A stretch of DNA of 64,000 bases from Scatophagus argus (GCF_020382885.2 NC_058513.1:6770556-6834555), one strand, 5' to 3'. Numbered from the stretch's first letter, positions 41,025-49,897 are shown. Numbers and translations are program-made. Notes: generated by a model not told the origin, from the letters alone.

Positions 41025-41086
41025 TTCACGGGTCCCGGGCTGAGCCGCAGATACAGCAGCAGGACTGAGGAGTCATATCTCACTCA

Positions 41087-41103
41087 TTACTGTTTGTCCT
41101 TCC
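41087..41103 (-). CDS. msrb1: MsrB1 selenoprotein, exon 4 (C-terminal tail)
   Basis: After acceptor ttgtag (ending 41104) the frame reads G-K-D-K-Q followed by TAA at 41089-41087. The split Gly codon joins G from exon 3 to GG here. The tail is short, as in vertebrate MsrB1 (human ends K-G-K plus a few residues). The SECIS follows in the same exon. Confidence 0.85.
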
Positions 41104-41320
41104 CTACAACAGAAAGAAAAAACAAACAAACTTAAAGTCACCCTGCAAGGATGTCAAGTCAGAACTAGAAATACTGCCTTAAGGTTGTAAACCTCCGCCA
41201 ACCTCAAGTTGCAGTTTACATCCATGTCTGCTGTCTGTCTTCAAATTAGTCACACTTATGTACTTCAAATCCTGAATCATGAATGCTTCACATACATCTT
41301 TACATACTTCTGGATCAAAA

Positions 41321-41518
41321 TACACTATATCGTCAAAAATATTGGGACATGCTTCTTTATTACTGAATTCAAGTGTATTATGCACAAATGTCCAAAATCT
41401 TGTGGAAAGCCTTCCCAGACTTCCCAGAAGAGTGGAAACTGTTATAGCTGCAAAGCTGTCTATGTATTTATAATGTTATTAAAGTCCCTGTTGGTGTCTC
41501 AGTACTCCATATAGCATA
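41321..41518 (+). mobile_element. Internally deleted Tc1/mariner element in msrb1 intron 3
   Basis: The left end TACACTATATCGTC...TTGGGACA matches the terminus of a common teleost Tc1-like family. 'cttgtggaaagccttccc' and 'gttatagctgcaaag' match the end of its transposase region. The right end 'ggtgtctcagtact...atatagcata' is a degenerate inverted copy of the left end. Nearly the whole transposase gene is missing. It is probably immobile by itself. Confidence 0.75.
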
Positions 41519-41585
41519 CTGCCCAATCAAAACTGTCCTCAGTAATCACCTCCCCATGCTTCACTCACATCTGTGGTAATCTTAC

Positions 41586-41703
41586 CTTTAGCGGGGACAA
41601 ACTTAAGTGAGTGGCTGAAAATTCAAAACCGTGAGACTCCTTCTTCTGGGCCGTCGTTTACAAACTCATGGCCCAACCCATTGCCACACTTGCCACAAAG
41701 AAC
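41586..41703 (-). CDS. msrb1: MsrB1 selenoprotein, exon 3 (with in-frame TGA for selenocysteine)
   Basis: Residues 67-105 plus one base of codon 106. VLCGKCG gives the second zinc-binding CxxC pair (Cys69, Cys72), then NGLGHEF (His78). [11 protein letters not shown] places the catalytic selenocysteine at residue 93, encoded by TGA at 41625-41623. Human MsrB1 has Sec95 in the same setting. The good acceptor (tgtacag) and donor (GTAAGA), plus open frame and conservation beyond the TGA, show that the TGA is read through. A naive gene call would stop here and lose the catalytic residue. Confidence 0.9.
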
Positions 41704-41813
41704 CTGTACACATGAGACACAATCACATCAGCTTCCTGTGTCACATCCTGAGAGGACAGATGTTTGAACTGTGCGAAAGATGCAGCAGCAGTAAAACAAA
41801 TGAGGCTCTGGAC

Positions 41814-41956
41814 CTTGTAGGCAGTGAGAGTCTCCATCATCTTGGTGACACTGTCTTCTCTGATGGTGTCAGTGAAAGCAGGCCAAGGGGATGAGTTGGG
41901 GAACTTGGACCGACTGGAGAAGAGTGGATGGTTACACTGGGAGCACACATAAATAC
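41814..41956 (-). CDS. msrb1: MsrB1 selenoprotein, exon 2 (zinc site and substrate loop)
   Basis: Residues 20-66, entered through a split Gly19 codon. VCSQC gives the first zinc pair Cys23/Cys26, at the same numbers as in human MsrB1. LFSSRSKF.NSSPWPAFTDTI is the diagnostic MsrB segment, with the conserved W-P-x-F substrate pocket. The acceptor is ccctgcag; the donor after Lys66 is GTCCAG, weaker than consensus but kept because it joins exon 3 in frame at K-V-L-C-G. Confidence 0.9.
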
Positions 41957-42147
41957 CTGCAGGGGGACAGCTACTTTTAAAAATATTGCTTTACTTTGTA
42001 CCTAGGCTAGCACAAGCATTTTTCAATATGAAACAAAACTGTTATTATCAGTGGCAGGCCAAAAATAAAAAAATAAAATGGTCACTTTAATCCAGGCTAA
42101 AAGGAGGTTACATCACATCCTGCCTTACAGAACAACCGCCTGCTCAC

Positions 42148-42202
42148 CTGGTTTAAAATGATCCTTGTAGATCTCACCGCCAGAAAACCGACAGAAAGAC
42201 AT
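42148..42202 (-). CDS. msrb1: Methionine-R-sulfoxide reductase B1 (selenoprotein R/X), exon 1 with start codon
   Basis: Starts at ATG 42202 (MSFCRFSGGEIYKDHFKPG), nearly identical in pattern to vertebrate MsrB1 N-termini; donor GTGAGC follows. The four exons (55+143+118+17 bases) give a 110-residue protein including one selenocysteine; human MsrB1 has 116. MsrB1 is known to reduce methionine-R-sulfoxide in proteins, in the cytosol and nucleus (including actin, opposing MICAL oxidation), using Sec as nucleophile and thioredoxin as reductant, with a structural zinc on four Cys. All four Cys and the Sec are present. The gene is compact (about 1.1 kb from start to stop) and lies about 0.85 kb downstream of the neurl2 stop on the same strand. 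Which teleost paralogue (a or b) is not resolved. Confidence 0.93.
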
Positions 42203-42919
42203 GCTGTGGCGGGTGCACAGATCAGAGGAAGGCAAAACAGATCTTAATCTGGCTCAGTCTTTCGTCAATCGGCGTTGACAGATAAACCGACTCTCTCTCG
42301 TTTTCCTGCTCCCGTGTGAAGTGATCCTGGAGGTTTAAGCAGGAGCTCCGCCCACTGCTGTTATCGGTCTCAACACTAGATGTCAGTGTTTGCCAACAGG
42401 ACAACTTATATTGGACCAAAGTTCAGGCAAATATTCAGCGGAAAACTGACCCTAAAACAGATTTATATTGTGTTATGCCTAGGATTTTGGATTTTAAAAT
42501 TAATATATACTGTTTGGGACATAACTTCATTCACGTTAATTTCACAAAAACCCAAAGCGAGATGAGAGTTGATGTGAAAATTCAAATATCTCTAAAAAAC
42601 TCTAAAAAAGTACCTGTGTGACCCCAACAGATCCTGGACTGCTGCATGCAAACACCTAAAACCACAGAGATGCTGTAGTCTGATGTGATGCCAGCTTGTA
42701 TCTAGTGATACAATCTGATTTACTTGTTACGTGATACAGAAGACATACAATAGACACGGTTCACTGCAGCTCATAAAAATGAAACAGTAGTGTTTGATTT
42801 TAGTCTCAACTTCAAAGGTTGCTGAAAGAGAGGAAGTAATGATGAATCACATAAGTCATTCCCAACACAAATATTATGAGGGTGAAGCAGAATCACAAGG
42901 AAAGACACCTCACCAGTAC

Positions 42920-42925
42920 TTTATT
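42920..42925 (-). promoter_or_regulatory. Candidate poly(A) signal of neurl2
   Basis: AATAAA on the minus strand, 124 bases after the neurl2 stop codon and about 720 bases before the msrb1 start, so it separates the two transcripts well. Confidence 0.5.
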
Positions 42926-43048
42926 CTGATTCAGTTGTTATCTCAGAAAAATTATGTGCCTGAAAGACAGAGTTCCATCAAGAAAATAAATATCCTTGCA
43001 GAAACTGGGCTCGTGAATGCATTTCTGTCCGTTGCAGCTCTGCATCCT

Positions 43049-43164
43049 TCATTCATACTTGCAGTAGTGCTTAAGTGCCTCTGGTAGCTCCAGCCAGTCA
43101 ATGGCCATCCTGTGGACGATGTGCTTTTGGATGGCCCTCCTACACAACGTCTGCAAGGATGAGA
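43049..43164 (-). CDS. neurl2: Neuralized-like protein 2, exon 2 (SOCS box)
   Basis: Completes codon 261 (T from exon 1 plus TC) and continues to TGA at 43051-43049. SSLQTLCRRAI matches the elongin-BC-binding BC box (SLxxLCxxxI), and LPEALKHYCKYE matches the end of the NEURL2 SOCS box. Acceptor is gctccag, ending at 43165. The exon is too short and starts too abruptly to stand out as an open frame; its identity comes from the in-frame join and the SOCS motif. In mammals this module links NEURL2 (Ozz) to elongin B/C, Rbx1 and cullin-5. Confidence 0.9.
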
Positions 43165-43339
43165 CTGGAGCAACACAAAAAGAGGACAAAAAAGACAGAT
43201 TTTGGATTAGTAAAAGTAAAACAAAAGTTGTGATGATAAATCATTAATAAATAATTGAGAAATATGGATGAATTGGTGAATAGGTCCCTGGGGCAGAGTC
43301 TATGTATGTAGAGGTGGTTAATATTACTTCTTGGAAACT

Positions 43340-43500
43340 CAACCAAATGACCACACAGACAAAAAGGAGATTCAAGATAATCACAAAGAGATACAAAATG
43401 ACCACAAAAATACTACAAAAAGGACACAAAACAACCACAAAAAGACATAAAACAACCTTAAAGAGACAAAGAGCAACTACAAAAAAGATAAAATGACCAC
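43340..43500. repeat. Degenerate A-rich minisatellite in the neurl2 intron
   Basis: About 8-10 imperfect units of a roughly 15-21 base pattern of the type 'acaaaatgaccacaaa' / 'acaaaacaaccacaaa' / 'aaagagac'. The strand is very A/C-rich. It fills a large part of the 556-base intron at 43165-43720. Confidence 0.7.
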
Positions 43501-43720
43501 AACATAAACGAAAAAAGATAATCTCCTCCAAAAGAGAACGAAGAAGACACTAAACAACTACAAACAACAATCTGAGTCAATTTTATGTCCTTGAAAGTGT
43601 GAGAGTTCTGGTTCACCTGCAGAATGTTGAAAGAGAGTCTCTTTCAATCACATGCCTGTGCCCAAAGGCCCATTGTTTTCATAATCAGTCTGTAAATAAA
43701 ATGATCAATGTGACACTCAC

Positions 43721-44501
43721 ATCCATACTCCACCTGAACAATTCGGACACACTTTGTGGCAGCAAAGACGTCCACTACAGCATAGAGAGGTTGGGTGGCA
43801 GGGATCCCCTTTGCAGACGCTCCCATGTCCTCACCATTGATAATAATGTGCATATCAGCCAGGTCTCGCCCTTTAGGCACGTAGAGTACACCTATCCGGC
43901 TGCGTCTGGCTGTGGGAGGAAGGGCATTGGTCTTATACAAGTCATCTAAAATGTGGCTGTAACGTCCAGGCCTGCTCCTACCGACCAGCTTGTCTCTGGG
44001 GATTCGAACATTCTCAATGTACAAGTGAGAATCAGTGAAGAAAGTCTTTGGCCTGTTGTGGTTGCCTCTTCCTTCATCTCTGTCTCCAGCTCCATCTTCA
44101 TTCTCTCCTCGCCCAAGCATCTGGCCCCGAGCAAGTCCACCATCACCAACCACTTGACCCTCTGCTTCAGCATCCTCTATGATCTTGTTGTGGTTCCGAG
44201 TGATGGCAAATACCCAACTGTCTCCTAACTCTGTCAGGTCCGGGATGGAGTATTCAGGTACCACCTCTAAGCCCCTGGGGTCCCTGGCAGTCAGGCCGAC
44301 CCGGAGGTGGCCACACCAGCCCAGCTCCTTATCCTCAATCTCTATGAGAAATATCTCACCGGGCTTCAGAGGTTGTTTGCTGAAACACACTCCATTTGCA
44401 AAGCTCTCCACTCTGGTGGCCTGCGTTCCAGAGTGGTCCAGTCTGACGTTGGTACCATGGATGGGATGGAATTCCATGAACTGGTCAGGAAAGGGTTCCA
44501 T
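43721..44501 (-). CDS. neurl2: Neuralized-like protein 2, exon 1 (NHR domain)
   Basis: Starts at ATG 44501 (MEPFPDQF) in a good context (A at -3, G at +4); an in-frame stop lies 11 codons upstream. Residues about 11-258 form one NHR domain: FHPIHGTNVRLD..GT.ATRVESF..GVCFS, ELGWCGHLRVGLT, SWVFAITRNHN, RIPRDKLVGRSRPG.YSH, LPPTARRSRIGVLY, ADMHIIINGEDMG.SAKGIPA.QPLYAVVDVFA. The protein is 298 residues (human 285). NEURL2 is known as the muscle ubiquitin-ligase receptor Ozz, which acts on beta-catenin and myosin at sarcomeres. An acidic/Gly-rich linker at about 108-152 (EDAEAEGQ...GENEDGAGDRDEGRG) interrupts the domain and differs in sequence from the mammalian linker. Twelve codons at its start (104-115) are duplicated in the neighbouring array. 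Donor GTGAGT follows at 43720. Genes of the linked msrb1/neurl2 pair run in the same direction. Confidence 0.95.
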
Positions 44502-45126
44502 TTTCACTTCTGTTTGCACAAACTCAAGCTTTCACTTCTGGCTCAGGGAACAGAAATTACCAGCAAAAAGAAATTCCCTGCTGCCAAAATCACAACGAAC
44601 AGATATAAATTTTGTAATCCTTTTCAGGCAAACAGTCTTGGGTGACATGTGGTCATAGCAGAAACACAACAACTTGTGCAGACAAGATCTCTGCTCTGCC
44701 TATCTGTGGGCCACTCAGGGAAGCTTCTGGTAGAGGGCTATTTTTGAACAGCTGCATATGTCAACAGATGGCAAGGTATGTGTGTGCGTGTGTGTGTGTG
44801 TAGTGTGTGTGCACGCGTGTGTGCGTGGAGGGGGGTGGCCAACATGCACATGCCTATAGTCACTCACATGCTCCAGACATACATATATATGTATGTATAT
44901 ATATGTAGTGTATAATAGCTGCGTAATTATCATAATACCATATCTCAGTGAGATATGTTAAACAGCAGGCATTTCATAGCTGCATTCTAAATATAGCAGT
45001 GCCATGCAAATACAGTCTGGATTTCATTCTTATGTAAAACATCAATTAAAGTAATATATGAGATAAGAAGAAAGTCTGTGAAGATTATAATGTGATAATA
45101 GAATTATAAAAGAAGAATATGAAGGG
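44502..45126 (-). promoter_or_regulatory. neurl2 upstream region with GT microsatellite
   Basis: 625 bases between the neurl2 start and the first array-related sequence. It must contain the 5'UTR and proximal promoter. A mixed GT/GC microsatellite lies at about 44776-44826, with an AT-rich 'atatatatgtatgtatatatatg' tract (in pieces) near 44882-44906. No TATA box or start site can be assigned with confidence. Confidence 0.4.
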
Positions 45127-45597
45127 GAATTATATTTAAAGCTCTTAGCAGTTACTATTTATAATCATCATATATTAGAATAAAGGCTCTTGCGCCATCA
45201 TTTCTGTCCAAAGGTATCAGGTATTTTCATCAGATCATGTTAATATACAGTAAAGTATAGGAGCTCATTCACATTAGTAACATAAGTGTCACTGCCTCAC
45301 TTGGTCTGATGTGACCAATAAATCTTTCGATGGCTAATGCGAGATAACATAAGTCACATGCTAGTATACTTTTATTACACTTTTTCTACTGGTCTTTGTG
45401 TTTCAGTATTGACCATCAAACAGTATATATGCATATATAGTATGCATAAAAACATCAAAAAGTCTCTTTTTATCAAGATATAAGGTACACCTGTCAATAA
45501 GCAGCTGCAGCTCTAGTGGTCATTGGGCTAATTGAGTAGTGTTAAAACTTCATTTAACACAATCTGCATAGTCTGAAATTTCTGCATATTTCGGCCC
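45127..45597 (+). repeat. Divergent left-edge copy of array arm
   Basis: 45127-45450 resembles the shared right arm (from 'gctcttagcagttact' to the palindrome at 45424-45439) but lacks the piece between 'aaaggctc' and 'gcgccatc' and has more base differences than any other copy. 45463-45597 resembles a segment inside module A (46228-46386) but lacks 14 bases (ataaatacctgggg). It is probably the oldest or least homogenised part of the array. Confidence 0.8.
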
Positions 45598-45598
45598 G

Positions 45599-48092
45599 AA
45601 ATTCTGTAAACCTGTAAAACTCTGACCGTTTGTCTTGTGAAGGAAAAGCCTGGAAAGAAGGAAGATGGAAATAAATAAAGGCGAGGTTGTTACATTCCAT
45701 CACTGACTAATTACTGGAATTTTACAGTCTATGTAAATGTAGTCATTGTTAAGTTGTGGTTGTACTTCAGATAAGAGCTGACACGAGTTCTTTCAAAGTT
45801 TCCACTACTGATAGTTCAGTTCTGTCATAAACTCACCGCAGACACATCTCACCTCACGCTTCCTCCCTGCTGAGATTTAAGCAGCAGCTGAAGGTGTTTT
45901 ACTCTCATATCCACAGCAGTTATAATGACGACTGAAGCTGCTTCTGTTCCTCTGCTAACGTACTGCCAAGCTACGCACAAGCGTCAGTAGTACTTTCATC
46001 ATGGAGTGACAAGAATATAAACTTATGCTAACTATGACCTAATCGCGGGCGGCACGGTGGTGCAGTGGTTAGCACTGGCGCCTCATAGCGACAGGGTTCC
46101 AGGATCGAACCCCGAGCCTTCTATGTGCAGTTTACATGTTCTCTCCGTGCCAGGACGGGGTTTCTCCCACAGGCCCAAAAACATGTACATTAGGTCATGT
46201 ACAAACGTGTACATGAGCGGATTGCGTTACAAAAAAATCTCTTTTTATCAAGATATAAGGTACACCTGTATAAATACCTGGGGCAATAAGCAGCTGCAGC
46301 TCTAGTGGTTATTGGGCTAATTGAGTAGTGTTAAAACTTCATTTAACACAATCTGCATAGTCTGAAATTTCTGCATATTTCGGCCCGTCTTAATTAACAC
46401 TGTATAATTACTATGTGAGGCTTTCTCAGTGAGGATTTAGAACACTATTGTATATAACATTAACAACACATAAAATGTCAAAATTGCAGATCCGTATACT
46501 GTGCAGACATACAAACATATCCCCAACAGGTAATCATCCAAGAGCAACAGATTATAAAATGAGTAAACTGTACACACACTGGACATTAATAATAAGGCCT
46601 ATCTGTTCATTCAGGCAGTGATGGATGGGAGTTATTATCTCTCACCCCAAATGAAGCCTGCACACAACTCTTCCCCGTTCTTCATAATGTCAGTTCTAGG
46701 GCTTCGAGTGTGTTTTATGTCAGTGCGCGTGCGTCGATACGTGTGCAGCCTGTTACAGACGCTCCCGATCTTTCTCACTGTTTTCTACTATTTTATTATT
46801 ATTTCGCGACTCCTTTTACTTTCTTTTTACTCTGGACTACATTGTTTTCTACCTACCACACACCAGGAAAGTTGTGGCGATGCAACTCCTCGCTGCCCGC
46901 ATTGTTTACACTCGGGATCAGCTGATGGACCTGAAGCCGGCCACCTCTCCAGGGAAAACACCGAGAGTAATCCCTGCGGAATGCTGGATTAAAACTCACA
47001 GCGGATACAGGGGAAATAAAAAGTTACGGAGAAAGAGGGAAGCTTTGAAACAGCGGAGGCTTATGACTAGGAAGTTTAAGCCGTGTCTCCCCTCTATCGT
47101 CGTGGGAAATGTGAGGTCACTCGGGAATGGACGAACTGACGGCATTGTCGCAGAGTCAGAGGGAATACCGGGAGTGCAGTTTGATGTGCTTTACGGAGAC
47201 ATGGCTGCACCAGGACATACCTGATGACAATGTGACAGTAACGGGCTTCCATACGGTCCGTGCGGACAGAGACTGCGCTACCAGCGGTAAGCACAAAGGG
47301 GGGGGGGGGCTCGTTAACAACCGGTGGTGTAATCCAGCTCACATCACGGTGAAGGAGCGCATCTGCAGCCCGGATGTGGAACTGTGTGCCGTTGGACTAC
47401 GTCCATATTACCTGCCCAGGGAGTTTTCACATGTTGTCATGGTGACTGTTTATGTCCCCCCTCTGCAAACCCCAGCAGGACACGTGACACTATTCACTCT
47501 GCAATAGCCCGGATACAGACTCAGCACCCGAGTGCATTCATTGCAATCTCGGGTGTGTGTGTGTGAATGTTTTGTGTGAGAGAGAGGGAGAGAGATACGA
47601 CGCTGAGACTCCGCGGTCCTTGCGCTCACCAGTGGAGAGGTAACTGCTGTGTGTATTTCTGTTTTATAATATGACCTTATTGTGTTGGGCTTGGGCTACA
47701 TATTTTGTAGTCGTTTAATTGTGACGGCAGAAATTTGTTATTATATTTAAAAGGGAAGCTCTTAGCAGTTACTATTTATAATCATCATATATGAGGATAA
47801 AGGCTCCTGCACGCTGTGATTTACAGTAGCGCCATCATTTCTGTCCAAAGGTATCAGGTATTTTCATCAGATCATATTAATATACAGTAAAGTATAGGAG
47901 CTCATTCACATTAGTAACATAAGTGTCACTGCCTCACTTGGTCTGGTGTGACCAATAAATCTTTCGATGGCTAATGCGAGATAACATAAGTCACATGCTA
48001 GTATACTTTTATTACACTTTTTCTACTGGTCTTTGTGTTTCAGTATTGACCATCAAACAGTATATATGCATATATAGTATGCATAAAAACAT
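45599..48092 (+). repeat. Array module A, copy 1
   Basis: 2494 bp. Order: long left arm from 'aaattctgtaaacctg'; tRNA-like head at about 46049 (A box TGGTGCAGTGG, B box GATCGAACC); a 160-bp segment also present at the left edge; unclassified DNA; LINE endonuclease fragment; a short GT run; the shared right arm; AT palindrome 48061-48076. It has 12 G in the homopolymer at 47298-47309. Confidence 0.9.
46874..47553 (+). pseudogene. Truncated, frameshifted LINE ORF2 (endonuclease part), copy in A1
   Basis: Starts in an N-terminal region (IVYTRDQLMDLKPA...) and runs into an apurinic-type endonuclease: PSIVVGNVRSLGN, then MDELTALSQSQREYRECSLMCFTETWLH after a frameshift near 47125, then VRADRD.....GK.KGGG, VNNRWCNP.HITVKERICSPDVEL.AVGLRPYYLPREF, and after a second shift HSAIARIQTQHPSAFIAISG. 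It stops exactly where the catalytic SGDFN motif should continue and fuses to a GT repeat. No reverse transcriptase follows. It is of the teleost L2/Rex-like non-LTR type; the exact clade is not certain. Confidence 0.8.
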
Positions 48093-49897
48093 AAAGAAGT
48101 AGGTGAAGGTGTTTTACTCTCATATCCACAGCAGTTATAATGACGACTGAAGCTGCGTCTGTTCCTCTGCTAACGTACTGCCAAACTACGCACAAACGTC
48201 AGTAGTACTTTCATCATGGAGTGACATGATTATAAGATTATGCTAAGTATGAGCTCGTCACGGTCGGCACGGTGGTGCAGTGGTTAGCGCTGTCGCCTCA
48301 TAGCAACAGGGTTGCGCGTTCGAATCTGGACTTTAGCTTTTTCACTGTGAAGACTGTACTGGAATAAGAAATGCCTGCAGACTGCATACTCAGTACTTTA
48401 AAATAGGGCTGAACAAGGGACTGAATTATTTTACAGCCCACATGCCAAGTGATTACTGTGAGAAATCAAAATCTGCTCTCAAACTCAAGCATCTAAATTT
48501 GTGTCCTCGCTTATTTATTCGGATTTTAAAGGGACACTTAAGGACTGTGACGTTACTAATAACTACAATCAACACTAGGTCACGGAGATGAGCTAGCTTG
48601 GAAACACACCCCACCAAATGTTACTTTAGCCCATGATCCAGCTGTGTGATTTGTCAGATTTCACAGTAAAACCCTGCATTAATGTTAATCTGAGATTGTT
48701 ACTGTCCGTGAATGATCAGAGGGTGGCACACAAACACACACACACCCCTACACACACAGTCAGAGTCACAGACATGCTGTCAGGCTTATCTGTCAGATTG
48801 ATCGACACATTGCAGTGCACACACAGCAGATGTGTGCTGTGTTTCGTGCTACAGCTGTCACATGATCACTCTGTATGTCACACACAACCTTATGGAACAG
48901 TTAACAACTCCTTACATTTCTTTTATAGGAGTTTATCACTTAGCATCACTCTTGTTAGGGACCTCAAATGTATGGCTGGCCCCATTACAACAAGCAAATA
49001 CAGATTAAAAAATATTTATATGTAGCATATTAACAGGATTATTCTCCTTGGTTTTCTTCAGCCGTTCATGTTTGTTCAGCTTTGTGTGATCTCTGGGGTT
49101 GTCACCCCTAAGTTCTTCCAGCACCACAGCTAAACCAAAACCCAAAGGGTGGTGTTTGGGAGAGTGAACAGAGATCACACAAACACTTTGCCATAATCTG
49201 TGGATTTTTGGAGGCGATATCTTTAATATGATATTTCTCTTAAGAAAACACTTTTTAAAAAGGACTATTAATTTCTTCATACCAGCACAGACCTGATATA
49301 TGACTACTTTATCTCATATCATATTTTTAACATTGCTAGCAATGTGGCTCATAACAATATTGCTCTGTTGATCACTTTCCATGAAATTTGCCATACTCAT
49401 TCATGAATTAACATTATGTTTTAGAAATTTGCTGATTAACATATAGGGAACCCAAAGTGCTGCAGAACCTGAGCACAATCTCACAGAGATGCAAGTATCA
49501 CCATAGAGTCTTAGTTTTATTTGATTATGTGTAGCCAGACCAGCATAATTTCATTTTAATTCCTCTTCACAATTTTTCTCCCAAGGTCAACAGATGAACC
49601 TTGACTTGTTGATTTGATCCCATCACTTTCAAAACACGCTGCGCTGATTTGAGTTTCAACACTGGTCTGTCCTGTTAATAGAGTGAAAAAAAAAAAAAAA
49701 ACATTGTAAGCTTAACGGTAGTTTAGTCTGCCTAATATGAGTGTATATGTGTGTGTGTTTTCTGGCACCATGCAGGTTCTGGTCCCTCATTCACACCCTC
49801 TGCTTCAGCATCCTCTATGATCTTGTTGTGTGTGCTATTTGGACATTAATGAAGACAGTGTGAAAGTGCCAAGTGCCAAAGACCAATTAGTAACAAG
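48093..49897 (+). repeat. Array module B, copy 1
   Basis: 1805 bp. It has a short left arm (about 150 bp), a tRNA-like head at about 48268 (A box TGGTGCAGTGG, B box GTTCGAATC), then about 1.5 kb of core with no recognised family, a poly(A) run near 49687 and the 36-bp neurl2 copy at 49795-49830. It ends 'attagtaacaag'. Diagnostic bases are G at 48316 and 'gggtggtgt' near 49150. The open frames in the core have no recognisable protein features. Confidence 0.9.

Noticed and set aside
40965-41029. Perfect 9-bp GTGAACAGG/CCTGTTCAC stem as the SECIS itself
   Set aside because: That pairing leaves no quartet or helix II inside. The alternative pairing with GTGGACAGG gives the proper quartet, unpaired A run and mini-stem.
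44502-44519. Longer N-terminus for neurl2 beginning at 44519
   Set aside because: The codon is GTG and an in-frame stop lies just upstream; the ATG at 44501 has a good context.
46057-46110. tRNA gene
   Set aside because: Only the A- and B-box-like promoter words are tRNA-like. There is no complete cloverleaf, and the same head occurs in the dispersed SINEs.
48633-49280. 130-codon plus-strand and 91-codon minus-strand open frames in module B, repeated in all B copies
   Set aside because: They are identical between copies only because the module was duplicated recently. They contain simple CA-repeat translation and no known domain, and the overlap of both strands argues against coding.
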